64,000 nt of DNA, from assembly GCF_029227915.1 (NCBI RefSeq), contig NC_079875.1:1240001-1304000 (forward strand), in the 5' to 3' direction. The translations under genes and the position numbers were made by a program. Positions 11,801 through 25,428 of the stretch are shown piece by piece; positions within the stretch are counted from its first letter, which is position 1, and every line of letters begins with the position of its first letter. The notes under the pieces are model-generated. The model was not told the origin of the DNA and did not search any database. It saw only the letters and a program-made list of their open reading frames with translations. Source of the DNA: Hydractinia symbiolongicarpus (lineage: Eukaryota > Cnidaria > Hydrozoa > Anthoathecata > Hydractiniidae).

Positions 11801-12726
11801 TGCGGGTTTTCGTTTGCCGGCGATTAAATCGCTTTCATTAAGCGTCTCATCAAAAATGAAAACATTTCTGAAAACTACAAGTCTCATGCGTTTTAGTGGT
11901 GAAAAAATAATTTAAAAATTCGTTCCTGAAATGAGTTTACTCACTGGGTACTTTCCTTGCATACTTTTGACTATACGGGCCGAGTCCGGGATTTACGGGA
12001 AATCGCGAGTTTTCGTTTGCCGGCGATTAAACTTCTTTTATTCAGCGTCTCATCAAAAATGAAACCATTTTTAAAAACTACAAGTCTCATGGGCTTTAGT
12101 GGTAAAATAATAATTTAAAAAATCGTTTGGGAAATGAGTTTACTCCCTGGGAACTTTCTTTGTATACTTTTGACTATACGGGCCGAGTCCGAGATTTACG
12201 GGAAGTCGCAGGTTTTCGTTTGCAGGTGATTAAACTTCTTTTATTCAGCGTCTCATCAAAAATGAAAACATTTTTGAAAACTACAAGTCTCATGCGTTTT
12301 AGTGGTGAAAAAATAATTTAAAAATTCGTTCCGGAAATGAGTTTACTCACTGGGTACTTTCCTTGCATACTTTTGACTATACGGGCCGAGTCCGGGATTT
12401 ACGGGAAATCGCGAGTTTTCGTTTGCCGGCGATTAAACTTCTTTTATTCAGCGTCTCATCAAAAATGAAAACATTTCTGAAAACTACAAGTCTCATGCGT
12501 TTTAGTGGTGAAAAAATAATTTGAAAATTCGTTTCGGAAATGAGTTTACTCACTGGGTACTTTCCTTGCATACTTTTGACTATACTGGCCAAGTCCGGGA
12601 CTTACGGGAAATCGCGAGTTTTCGTTTGCCGGCGATTAAACTTCTTTTATTCAGCGTCTCATCAAAAATGAAACCATTTTTAAAAACTACAAGTCTCATG
12701 CGTTTTAGTGGTGAAGAAATAATTTA
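8856..12726 (+). repeat. A domain, shortened copy 2 (19 monomers)
   Basis: The offset to copy 1 steps from 4871 (about 8856-9030) to 4262 (about 9083-10480) and to 3856 (about 10483-12726). The steps of 609 and 406 bp are exactly three and two monomers, so copy 2 lacks five units, or copy 1 gained them. The second step is sharp: up to about 10482 the sequence follows 6220, and from there it follows 6627. Both steps keep the monomer register, as expected from unequal exchange between homologous units. Confidence 0.75.
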
Positions 12727-15018
12727 AAAAATCGTTTGGGAAATGAGTTTACTCCCTGGGTACTTTCTTTGTATACTTTTGACTATACGGGCCGAGTCCG
12801 GGATTTACGGGAAGTCGCAGGTTTTCGTTTGCAGGCGATTAAACTTCTTTTATTCAGCGTCTCATCAAAAATGAAAACAATTTTGAAAACTACAAGTCTC
12901 ATGCGTTTTAGTGGTGAAAAAATAATTTAAAAATTCGTTCCGGAAATGAGTTTACTCACTGGGTACTTTCCTTGCATACTTTTGACTATACGGGCCGAGT
13001 CCGGGATTTACGGGAAATCGCGAGTTTTCGTTTGCCGGCGATTAAACTTCTTTTATTCAGCGTCTCATCAAAAATGAAAACATTTCTGAAAACTACAAGT
13101 CTCATGCGTTTTAGTGGTGAAAAATAATTTGAAAATTCGTTCCGGAAATGAGTTTACTCACTGTGTACTTTCCTTGCATACTTTTGACTATACTGGCCAA
13201 GTCCGGGACTTACGGGAAATCGCGAGTTTTCGTTTGCCGGCGATTAAACTTCTTTTATTCAGCGTCTCATCAAAAATGAAACCATTTTTAAAAACTTCAA
13301 GTCTCATGGGCTTTTGTGGTAAAATAATAATTTAAAAAATCGTTTGGGAAATGAGTTTACTCCCTGGGTACTTTCTTTGTATACTTTTGACTATACGGGC
13401 CGAGTCCGGGATTTACGGGAAGTCGCAGGTTTTCGTTTGCAGGCGATTAAACTTCTTTTATTCAGCGTCTCATCAAAAATGAAAACATTTTTGAAAACTA
13501 CAAGTCTCATGCGTTTTAGTGGTGAAAAAATAATTTAAAACATCGTTCGGGAAATGAGTTTACACCCTGGGTACTCTCTTTGTATACTTTTGACTATACG
13601 GGCCGAGTCCGGGATTTACGGGAAATTGCGGGTTTTCGTTTGCCGGCGATTAAACTTCTTTTATTCAGCGTCTCATCAAAAATGAAAACATTTTTAAAAA
13701 CTACAAGTCTCATGGGCTTCAGTGGTGAAATAATAATTTAAAAAATCGTGCGGGAAATGAGTTTACACCCTGGGTACTTTCTTTGTATACTTTTGACTAT
13801 GCGGGCCGAGTCCGGGGTTTACCGGAAATGGCAGGTTTTCGTTTGCCGGCGATTAAACTTCTTTTATTTAGTGTCTCATCAAAAATGAAAACATTTTTGA
13901 AAACTACAAGTCTCAAGCGTTTTAGTGGTGAAAAGATAATTTAAAAAATCGTTTTGGAAATGAGTTTACTCACAGGGTACTTTCTTTGTGTACATTCGAC
14001 TATACTGGCCAAGCCCGGGATTTACGGGAAATTGCGGGTTTTCGTTTGCCGGCGATTAAATCGCTTTCATTAAGCGTCTCATCAAAAATGAAAACATTTC
14101 TGAAAACTACAAGTCTCATGCGTTTTAGTGGTGAAAAAATAATTTAAAAATTCGTTCCTGAAATGAGTTTACTCACTGGGTACTTTCCTTGCATATTTTT
14201 GACTATACGGGCCGAGTCCGGGATTTACGGGAAATCGCGAGTTTTCGTTTGCCGGCGATTAAACTTCTTTTATTCAGCGTCTCATCAAAAATGAAACCAT
14301 TTTTAAAAACTACAAGTCTCATGGGCTTTAGTGGTAAAATAATAATTTAAAAAATCGTTTGGGAAATGAGTTTACTCCCTGGGTACTTTTTTTGTATACT
14401 TTTGACTATACGGGCCGAGTCTGAGATTTACGGGAAGTCGCAGGTTTTCGTTTGCAGGCGATTAAACTTCTTTTATTCAGCGTCTCATCAAAAATGAAAA
14501 CATTTTTGAAAACTACAAGTCTCATGCGTTTTAGTGGTGAAAAAATAATTTAAAAAATCGTTCGGGAAATGAGTTTACACCCTGGGTACTCTCTTTGTAT
14601 ACTTTTGCCTATACGGGCCGAGTCCGGGAATTACGGGAAATCGCAGGTTTTAGTTTGCCGGCGATTAAACTTCTTTTATTCAGCGTCTCATCAAAAATGA
14701 AAACATTTTTGAAAACTACAAGTCTCATGCGTTTTAGTGGTGAAAAAATAATTTAAAAAATCGTTCGGGAAATGAGTTTACACCCTGGGTACCCTCTTTG
14801 TATACTTTTGACTATACGGGCCGAGTCCGGGATTTACGGGAAATCGCAGGTTTTCGTTTGCCGGCGATTAAACTTCTTTTATTCAGCGTCTCATCAAAAA
14901 TGAAAACATTTTTGAAAACTACAAGTTTCATGCGTTTTAGTGGTGAAAAAATAATTTAAAAATTCGTTAGGGAAATGAGTTTACTCACTGGGTACTTTCC
15001 TTGTATACTTTTGACTAT
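12727..15018 (+). repeat. A-to-B transition, mosaic of A-domain units
   Basis: Units at 12736-13343 repeat the 3-mer at 12127-12735 (spacing 609, with one A lost near 13122). From about 13344 to 14200 the sequence follows 6242-7100 at offset 7102, including TATGCGGGCCGAG, ACATTCGACTATACTGG and TTCGTTCCTGAAATG. From about 14290 it follows units like those near 8200. The stretch 14560-15018 carries the first B-type units with TACACCCTGGGTACCC. Only satellite sequence is present. Confidence 0.65.
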
Positions 15019-18000
15019 ACGGGTCGAGACCGGGATTTACGGGAATTTGCGGGTTTTCGTTTGCCGGCGATTAAACTTCTTTTATTCAGCGTCTCATCAA
15101 AAATGAAAACATTTTTAAAAACTACAAGTCTCATGGGCTTTAGTGGTGAAATAATAATTTAAAAAATCGTTTGGGAAATAAGTTTACTCCCTGGGTACTT
15201 TCTTTGTATACTTTTGACTATACGGGCCGAGTCCGGGATTTACGGGAAATCGCAGGTTTTCGTTTGCCGGCGATTAAACTTCTTTTATTCAGCGTCTCAT
15301 CAAAAATGAAAACATTTTTGAAAACTATAAGTCTCATGCGTTTTAGTGGTGAAAAAATAATTTAAAAAATCGTTCGGGAAATGAGTTTACACCCTGGGTA
15401 CCCTCTTTGTATACTTTTGACTATACGGGCCGAGTCCGGGATTTACGGGAAATCGCAGGTTTTCGTTTGCCGGCGATTAAACTTCTTTTATTCAGGGTCT
15501 CATCAAAAATGAAAACATTTTTGAAAACTACAAGTCTCATGCGTTTTAGTGGTGAAAAAATAATTTAAAAATTCGTAAGGGAAATGAGTTTACTCACTGG
15601 GTACTTTCCTTGTATACTTTTGACTATACGGGTCGAGACCGGGGGTTACGGGAAATTGCGGGTTTTCGTTTGCCGGCGATTAAACTTCTTTTATTCAGCG
15701 TCTCATCAAAAATGAAAACATTTTTAAAAACTACAAGTCTCATGGGCTTTAGTGGTGAAATAATAATTTAAAAAATCTTTTGGGAAATGAGTTTACTCCC
15801 TGGGTACTTTCTTTGTATACTTTTGACTATACGTGCCGAGTACGGGATTTACGGGAAATCGCAGGTTTTCGTTTGCCGGCGATTAAACTTCTTTTAATCA
15901 GCGTGTCATCAAAAATGAAAACATTTTTGAAAACTACAAGTCTCATGCGTTTTAGTGGTGAAAAAATAATTTAAAAAATCGTTCGGGAAATGTGTTTACA
16001 CCCTGGGTGCTTCCTTTGTATACTTTTGACTATACGGGCCGAGTCCGGGATTTACGGGAAATCGCAGGTTTTCGTTTGCCGGCGAGTAAACTTCTTTTAT
16101 TTAGCGTCTCATCAAAAATGAAAACATTTGTGAAAACTACAAGTCTCATGCGTTTTAGTGGTGAATAAATAATTTAAAAATTCGTTCTGGAAATGAGTTT
16201 ACTCACTGGGTACTTTCCTTGTATACTTTTAACTATACGGGCCGAGTCCGGGATTTACGGGAAATCGCAGGTTTTCGTTTGCCGGCGAGTAAACTTCTTT
16301 TATTCAGCGTCTCATCAAAAATGAAAACATTTGTGAAAACTACAAGTCTCATGCGTTTTAGTGGTGAATAAATAATTTAAAAAATTGTTCGGGAAATGTG
16401 TTTACACCCTGGGTGCTTCCTTTGTATACTTTTGACTATACGGGCCGAGTCCAAGATTTACGGGAAATCGCAGGTTTTCGTTTGCCGGCGATTAAACTTC
16501 TTTTATTCAGCGTCTCATCAAAAATGAAAACATTTTTGAAAACTACAAGTCTCATACGTTTTAGTGGTGAAAAAATAATTTAAAAATTCGTTCTGGAAAT
16601 GAGTTTACTCACTGGGTACTTTCCTTGTATACTTTTAACTATACGGGCCGAGTCCGGGATTTACGGGAAATCGCAGGTTTTCGTTTGCCGGCAAGTAAAC
16701 TTCTTTTATTCATCGTCTCATCAAAAATGAAAACATTTGTGAAAACCACAAGTCTCATACGTTTTAGTGGTGAAAAAATAATTTAAAAATTCGTTCTGGA
16801 AATGAGTTTACTCACTGGGTACATTCCTTGTATACTTTTAACTATACGGGCCGAGTCCGGGATTTACGGGAAATCGCAGGTTTTCGTTTGCCGGCGATTA
16901 AACTTCTTTTATTCAGCGTCTCATCAAAAATGAAAACATTTTTAAAAACTACAAGTCTCATGGGCTTTAGTGGTGAAATAATAATTTAAAAAATCGTTTG
17001 GGAAATGAGTGTACTCCCTGGGTACTTTCTTTGTATACTTTTGACTATACGGGCTTAGTCCAGGATTTACGGGAAATTGCGGGTTTTCGTTTGCCGGCGA
17101 TTAAACTTCTTTTATTCAGCGTCTCATCAAAAATGAAAACATTTTTGAAAACTACAAGTCTCATGCGTTTTAGTGGTGAAAAAATAAATTAAAAAATCGT
17201 TCTGGAAATGAGTTTACTCACAGGGTACTTTCTTTGTATACAATCGACTATACGGGCCGAATCCGGGATTTACGGGAAGTCGCGGGTTTTCGTTTGCCGG
17301 CAATTAAACTTCTTTTATTCAGCGTCTCATCAAAAATGAAAAAATTTTTGAAAACTACAAGTCTCATGCGTTTTAGTGGTGAAAAGATAATTGAAAAAAT
17401 CGTTTCGGAAATGAGTTTACTCACAGGGTACTTTCTTTGTATACATTCGACTATACGGGCCAAGCACGGGATTTACGGGAAATCGTGGGATTTCGTTTGC
17501 CGGCGATTAAACAACTTTCATTAAGCGTCTCATCAAAAATGAAAACATTTCTGAAAACTACAAGTCTCATGCGTTTTATTGGTGAAAATTAATTTAAAAA
17601 ATCGTTCGGGAAATGAGTTTACTCCCTGGGTACTTTCTTTGTATACTTTTGACTATACGGGCCGAATCCGGGATTTACGGGAAGTCGCGGGTTTTCGTTT
17701 GCCGGCAATTAAACTTCTTTTATTCAGCGTCTCATCAAAAATGAAAACATTTTTGAAAACTACAAGTCTCATGGGCTTTAGTGGTGAAATAATAATTTAA
17801 AAAATCGTTCGGGAAATGAGTTTACACCCCGGGTACTTTCTTTGTATACTTTTGACTATACGAGCCGAGTCCGGGATTTACGGGAAATCGCAGGTTTTCG
17901 TTTGCCGGCGATTAAACTTCTTTTATTCAGCGTCTCATCAAAAATGAAAACATTTTTGAAAACTACAAGTCTCATGCGTTTTAGTGGTGAAAAAATAATT

Positions 18001-20036
18001 TAAAAAATCGTTCGGGAAATGAGTTTACTCACAGGGTACTCTCTTTGTATACTTTTGACTATACGGGCCGAGTCCGGGAATTACGGGAAATCGCAGGTTT
18101 TCGTTTGCCGGCGATTAAACTTCTTTTATTCAGCGTCTCATCAAAAATGAAAACATTTTTGAAAACTACAAGTCTCATGCGTTTTAGTGGTGAAAAAATA
18201 ATTTAAAAAATCGTTCGGGAAATGAGTTTACACCCTGGGTACCCTCTTTGTATACTTTTGACTATACGGGCCGAGTCCGGGATTTACGGGAAATCGCAGG
18301 TTTTCGTTTGCCGGCGATTAAAGTTCTTTTATTCAGCGTCTCATCAAAAATGAAAACATTTTTGAAAACTACAAGTCTCATGCGTTTTAGTGGTGAAAAA
18401 ATAGTTTAAAAATTCGTTAGGGAAATGAGTTTACTCACTGGGTACTTTCCTTGTATACTTTTGACTATACGGGTCGACACCGGGATTGACGGGAAGTTGC
18501 GGGTTTTCGTTTGCCGGCGATTAAACTTCTTTTATTCAGCGTCTCATCAAAAATGAAAACATTTTTAAAAACTACAAGTCTCATGGGCTTTAGTGGTGAA
18601 ATAATAATTTAAAAAATCTTTTGGGAAATGAGTTTACTCCCTGGGTACTTTCTTTGTATACTTTTGACTATACGTGCCGAGTACGGGATTTACGGGAAAT
18701 CGCAGGTTTTCGTTTGCCGGCGATTAAACTTCTTTTATTCAGCGTGTCATCAAAAATGAAAACATTTTTGAAAACTACAAGTCTCATGCGTTTTAGTGGT
18801 GAAAAAATAATTTAAAAATTCGTTCTGGAAATGAGTTTACTCACTGGGTACTTTCCTTGTATACTTTTAACTATACGGGCCGAGTCCGGGATTCACGGGA
18901 AATCGCAGGTTTTCGTTTGCCGGCTATTAAACTTCTTTTATTCAGCGTCTCATCAAAAATGAAAACATTTTTAAAAACTACAAGTCTCATGGGCTTTAGT
19001 GGTGAAATAATAATTTAAAAAATCGTTTGGGAAATGAGTTTACTCCCTGGGTACTTTCTTTGTATACTTTTGACTATACGGGCCGAGTCCAGGATTTACG
19101 TGAAATTGCGGGTTTTCGTTTGCCGGCGATTAAACTTCTTTTATTCAGCGTCTCATCAAAAATGAAAACATTTTTGAAAACTACAAGTCTCATGCGTTTT
19201 AGTGGTGAAAAAATAAATTAAAAAATCGTTCTGGAAATGAGTTTACTCACAGGGTACTTTCTTTGTATACATTCGACTATACGGGCCAAGCCCGGGATTT
19301 ACGGGAAATCGCGGGTTTTCGTTTGCCGACGATTAAACCTCTTTCATTTAGCGTCTCATCAAAAATGAAAAATTTTTTGAAAACTACAAGTCTCATGCGT
19401 TTTAGTGGTGAAAAGATAATTGAAAAAATCGTTTCGGAAATGAGTTTACTCACAGGGTACTTTCTTTGTATACATTCGACTATACGGGCCAAGCCCGGGA
19501 TTTACGGGAAATCGCGGGTTTTCGTTTGCCGGCGATTAAACAACTTTCATTAAGCGTCTCATCAAAAATGAAAACATTTCTGAAAACTACAAGTCTCATG
19601 GGGTTTAGTGGTGAAATAATAATTTAAAAAATCGTTCGGAAAATGAGTTTACACCCCGGGTACTTTCTTTGTATACTTTTGACTATACGGGCCGAGTCCG
19701 GGATTTACGGGAAATCGCAGGTTTTCGTTTGCCGGCGATTAAACTTCTTTTATTCAGCGTCTCATCAAAAATGAAAACATTTTTGAAAACTACAAGTCTC
19801 ATACGTTTTAGTGGTGAAAAAATAATTTAAAAAATTCGTTCCAGAAATGAGTTTACTCACTGGGTACTTTCCTTGCATACTTTTGACTATACGGGCCGAG
19901 TCCGGGATTTACGGGAAATCGCGAGTTTTCGTTTGCCGGCGATTAAACTTCTTTTATTCAGCGTCTCATCAAAAATGAAAACATTTCTGAAAACTACAAG
20001 TCTCATGCGTTTTAGTGGTGAAAAAATAATTTAAAA
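15019..20036 (+). repeat. B domain, first copy
   Basis: The block opens with the private unit ACGGGTCGAGACCGGG. It contains a 3-mer-spaced pair at about 15171/15780 and 2-mer spacing (GTGTTTACACCCTGGGTGC near 15990 and 16390). Adjacent class Y units lie at 17.23/17.44 and 19.27/19.47, and units with ACGTGCCGAGTACGGG near 15831 and 18672. The Y pair has a modified stop region (ATAATTGAAAAAATCG) and is followed by a unit with TTATTGGTGAAAATTAATTT near 17577. The same order of variants returns at 37.0-43.2 kb. Confidence 0.75.
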
Positions 20037-22992
20037 AATCGTTCGGGAAATGAGTTTACACCCTGGGTACTTTCTTTGTATACTTTTGACTATACGGGCC
20101 GAGTCGGGGATTTACGGGAAATCGCAGGTTTTCGTTTGCCGGCGATTAAACTTCTTTTATTCAGCGTCTCATCAAAAATGAAAACATTTTTGAAAACTAC
20201 AAGTCTCATGCGTTTTAGTGGTGAAAAAATAATTTAAAACATCGTTCGGGAAATGAGTTTACACCCTGGGTACTCTCTTTGTATACTTTTGACTATACGG
20301 GCCGAGTCCGGGAATTACGGGAAATCGCAGGTTTTCGTTTGCCGGCGATTAAACTTTTTTTATTCAGCGTCTCATCAAAAATGAAAACATTTTTGAAAAC
20401 TACAAGTCTCATGCGTTTTAGTGGTGAAAAAATAATTTAAAAATTCGTTGGGGAAATGAGTTTACTCACTGGGTACTTTCTTTGTATACTTTTGACTATA
20501 CGGGCCGAGACCGGGATTTACGGGAAATTGCGGGTTTTCGTTTGCCGGCGATTAAACTTCTTTTATTCAGCGTCTCATCAAAAATGAAAACATTTTTAAA
20601 AACTAAAAGTCTCATGGGATTTAGTGGTGAAATAATAATTTAAAAAATCGTTCGGGAAATGAGTTTACACCCTGGGTACTTTTTTGTATAATTTTGACTA
20701 TGCGGGCCGAGTCCGGGGTTTACGGGAATAGGCGGGTTTTCGTTTGCCGGCGATTAAACTTCTTTTATTTAGCATCTCATCAAAAATGAAAACATTTTTG
20801 AAAACTACAAGTCTCAAGCGTTTTAGTGGTGAAAAGATAATTTAAAAAATCGTTTTGGAAATGAGTTTACTCACAGGGTACTTTCTTTGTATACATTCGA
20901 CTATACGGGCCAAGCCCGGAATTTACGGGAAATCGCGGGTTTTCGTTTGCCGGCGATTAAACCGCTTTCATTAAGCGTCTCATCAAAAATGAAAACATTT
21001 CTGAAAACTACAAGTCTCATGCGTTTTAGTGGTGAAAAAATAATTTAAAAATTCGTTCCGGAAATGAGTTTACTCACTGGGTACTTTCCTTGCATACTTT
21101 TGACTATACGGGCCGAGTCCGGGATTTACGGGAAATCGCGAGTTTTCGTTTGCCGGCGATTAAACTTCTTTTATTCAGTGTCTCATCAAAAATGAAACCA
21201 TTTTTAAAAACTACAAGTCTCATGGGCTTTAGTGGTAAAATAATAATTTAAAAAATCGTTTGGGAAATGAGTTTACTTCATGGGTACTTTCTTTGTATAC
21301 TTTTGACTATATGGGCCGAGTCCGGGATTTACGGGAAGTCGCAGGTTTTCATTTGCAGGCGATTAAACTTCTTTTATTCAGCGTCTCATCAAAAATGAAA
21401 ACATTTTTGAAAACTACAAGTCTCATGCGTTTTAGTGGTGAAAAGATAATTTAAAAAATCGTTTTGGAAATGAGTTTACTCACAGGGTACTTTCTTTGTA
21501 TACATTCGACTATACGGGCCAAGCCCGGAATTTACGGGAAATCGCGGGTTTTCGTTTGCCGGCGATTAAACCGCTTTCATTAAGCGTCTCATCAAAAATG
21601 AAAACATTTCTGAAAACTACAAGTCTCATGCGTTTTAGTGGTGAAAAAATAATTTAAAAATTCGTTCCGGAAATGAGTTTACTCACTGGGTACTTTCCTT
21701 GCATACTTTTGACTATACGGGCCGAGTCCGGGATTTACGGGAAATCGCGAGTTTTCGTTTGCCGGCGATTAAACTTCTTTTATTCAGTGTCTCATCAAAA
21801 ATGAAACCATTTTTAAAAACTACAAGTCTCATGGGCTTTAGTGGTAAAATAATAATTTAAAAAATCGTTTGGGAAATGAGTTTACTTCATGGGTACTTTC
21901 TTTGTATACTTTTGACTATATGGGCCGAGTCCGGGATTTACGGGAAGTCGCAGGTTTTCATTTGCAGGCGATTAAACTTCTTTTATTCAGCGTCTCATCA
22001 AAAATGAAAACATTTTTGAAAACTACAAGTCTCATGCGTTTTAGTGGTGAAAAAATAATTTAAAACATCGTTCGGGAAATGAGTTTACACCCTGGGTACT
22101 CTCTTTGTATACTTTTGACTATACGGGCCGAGTCCGGGAATTACGGGAAATCGCAGGTTTTCGTTTGCCGGCGATTAAACTTCTTTTATTCAGCGTCTCA
22201 TCAAAAATGAAAACATTTTTGAAAACTACAAGTCTCATGCGTTTTAGTGGTGAAAAAATAATTTAAAAATTCGTTAGGGAAATGAGTTTACTCACTGGGT
22301 ACTTTCCTTGTATACTTTTGACTATACGGGCCGATGCCGGGATTTACGGGAAGTTGCGGGTTTTCGTTTGCCGGCGATTAAACTTCTTTTATTCAGCGTC
22401 TCATCAAAAATGAAAACATTTTTAAAAACTACAAGTCTCATGGGCTTCAGTGGTGAAATAATAATTTAAAAAATCGTTCGGGAAATGAGTTTACACCCTG
22501 GGTACTTTTTTGTATACTTTTGACTATGCGGGCCGAGTCCGGGGTTTACGGGAAATGGCGGGTTTTCGTTTGCCGGCGATTAAACTTCTTTTATTTAGCG
22601 TCTTATCAAAAATGAAAACATTTTTAAAAACTAAAAGTCTCATGGGATTTAGTGGTGAAATAATAATTTAAAAAATCGTTCGGGAAATGAGTTTACACCC
22701 TGGGTACTTTTTTGTATACTTTTGACTATGCGGGCCGAGTCCGGGGTTTACGGGAATAGGCGGGTTTTCGTTTGCCGGCGATTAAACTTCTTTTATTTAG
22801 CGTCTCATCAAAAATGAAAACATTTTTGAAAACTACAAGTCTCAAGCGTTTTAGTGGTGAAAAGATAATTTAAAAAATCGTTTTGGAAATGAGTTTACTC
22901 ACAGGGTACTTTCTTTGTATACATTCGACTATACGGGCCAAGCCCGGGATTTACGGGAAATCGCGAGTTTTCGTTTGCCGGCGATTAAACCG
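20037..22992 (+). repeat. C domain, first part
   Basis: The block starts with the GAGTCGGGGATTTACGG unit near 20101 and carries ACTAAAAGTCTCATGGGATT units near 20603 and 22631. It also has the one-base-short GTACTTTTTTGTATA variant near 20677, 22503 and 22707. A 3-mer (609 bp) is duplicated at 20831-21439 and 21440-22048, including the rare ATTTGCAGGCG and TTACTTCATGGGTAC marks, with no difference noticed by eye except at the outer edges. Confidence 0.75.
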
Positions 22993-25428
22993 CTTTCATT
23001 AAGCGTCTCATCAAAAATGAAAACATTTCTGAAAACTACAAGTCTCATGCGTTTTAGTGGTGAAAAAATAATTTAAAAATTCGTTCCGGAAATGAGTTTA
23101 CTCACTGGGTACTTTCCTTGCATACTTTTGACTATACGGGCCGAGTCCGGGATTTACGGGAAATCGCGAGTTTTCGTTTGCCGGCGATTAAACTTCTTTT
23201 ATTCAGTGTCTCATCAAAAATGAAACCATTTTTAAAAACTACAAGTCTCATGGGCTTTAGTGGTAAAATAATAATTTAAAAAATCGTTTGGGAAATGAGT
23301 TTACTTCATGGGTAATTTCTTTGTATACTTTTGACTATATGGGCCGAGTCCGGGATTTGCGGGAAGTCGCAGGTTTTCGTTTGCAGGCGATTAAACTTCT
23401 TTTATTCAGCGTCTCATCAAAAATGAAAACATTTTTGAAAACTACAAGTCTCAAGCGTTTTAGTGGTGAAAAGATAATTTAAAAAATCGTTTTGGAAATG
23501 AGTTTACTCACAGGGTACTTTCTTTGTATACATTCGACTATACGGGCCAAGCCCGGAATTTACGGGAAATCGCGAGTTTTCGTTTGCCGGCGATTAAACT
23601 TCTTTTATTCAGTGTCTCATCAAAAATGAAACCATTTTTAAAAACTACAAGTCTCATGGGCTTTAGTGGTAAAATAATAATTTAAAAAATCGTTTGGGAA
23701 ATGAGTTTACTTCATGGGTAATTTCTTTGTATACTTTTGACTATATGGGCCGAGTCCGGGATTTACGGGAAGTCGCAGGTTTTCGTTTGCAGGCGATTAA
23801 ACTTCTTTTATTCAGCGTCTCATCAAAAATGAAAACATTTTTGAAAACTACAAGTCTCAAGCGTTTTAGTGGTGAAAAGATAATTTAAAAAATCGTTTTG
23901 GAAATGAGTTTACTCACAGGGTACTTTCTTTGTATACATTCGACTATACGGGCCAAGCCCGGAATTTACGGGAAATCGCGGGTTTTCGTTTGCCGGCGAT
24001 TAAACCGCTTTCATTAAGCGTCTCATCAAAAATGAAAACATTTCTGAAAACTACAAGTCTCATGCGTTTTAGTGGTGAAAAAATAATTTAAAAATTCGTT
24101 CCGGAAATGAGTTTACTCACTGGGTACTTTCCTTGCATACTTTTGACTATACGGGCCGAGTCCGGGATTTACGGGAAGTCGCAGGTTTTCATTTGCAGGC
24201 GATTAAACTTCTTTCATTAAGCGTCTCATCAAAAATGAAAACATTTCTGAAAACTACAAGTCTCATGCGTTTTAGTGGTGAAAAAATAATTTAAAAATTC
24301 GTTCCGGAAATGAGTTTACTCACTGGGTACTTTCCTTGCATACTTTTGACTATACGGGCCGAGTCCGGGATTTACGGGAAATCGCGAGTTTTCGTTTGCC
24401 GGCGATTAAACTTCTTTTATTCAGTGTCTCATCAAAAATGAAACCATTTTTAAAAACTACAAGTCTCATGGGCTTTAGTGGTAAAATAATAATTTAAAAA
24501 ATCGTTTGGGAAATGAGTTTACTTCATGGGTAATTTCTTTGTATACTTTTGACTATATGGGCCGAGTCCGGGATTTACGGGAAGTCGCAGGTTTTCGTTT
24601 GCAGGCGATTAAACTTCTTTTATTCAGCGTCTCATCAAAAATGAAAACATTTTTGAAAACTACAAGTCTCAAGCGTTTTAGTGGTGAAAAGATAATTTAA
24701 AAAATCGTTTTGGAAATGAGTTTACTCACAGGGTACTTTCTTTGTATACATTCGACTATACGGGCCAAGCCCGGAATTTACGGGAAATCGCGAGTTTTCG
24801 TTTGCCGGCGATTAAACTTCTTTTATTCAGTGTCTCATCAAAAATGAAACCATTTTTAAAAACTACAAGTCTCATGGGCTTTAGTGGTAAAATAATAATT
24901 TAAAAAATCGTTTGGGAAATGAGTTTACTTCATGGGTAATTTCTTTGTATACTTTTGACTATATGGGCCGAGTCCGGGATTTACGGGAAGTCGCAGGTTT
25001 TCGTTTGCAGGCGATTAAACTTCTTTTATTCAGCGTCTCATCAAAAATGAAAACATTTTTGAAAACTACAAGTCTCAAGCGTTTTAGTGGTGAAAAGATA
25101 ATTTAAAAAATCGTTTTGGAAATGAGTTTACTCACAGGGTACTTTCTTTGTATACATTCGACTATACGGGCCAAGCCCGGAATTTACGGGAAATCGCGGG
25201 TTTTCGTTTGCCGGCGATTAAACCGCTTTCATTAAGCGTCTCATCAAAAATGAAAACATTTCTGAAAACTACAAGTCTCATGCGTTTTAGTGGTGAAAAA
25301 ATAATTTAAAAATTCGTTCCGGAAATGAGTTTACTCACTGGGTACTTTCCTTGCATACTTTTGACTATACGGGCCGAGTCCGGGATTTACGGGAAGTCGC
25401 AGGTTTTCATTTGCAGGCGATTAAACTT
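22993..25428 (+). repeat. Tandem 6-mer (1218-bp) duplication
   Basis: Copies 22993-24210 and 24211-25428 match at offset 1218. Shared private marks include ATGGGTAATTTCTTTG near 23308, 23714, 24526 and 24932, and the SKM-region variant CTCAAGCG. Each copy also contains an internal 2-mer (406-bp) repeat, so the structure is nested. The junction is visible as a chimeric monomer at about 24200: the left half has class X GCAGGCGATTAAACTT and the right half continues with the class Y CTTTCATTAAGCG. The original junction end near 25418 has CTTCTTTTATTCAGCG. Confidence 0.85.
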
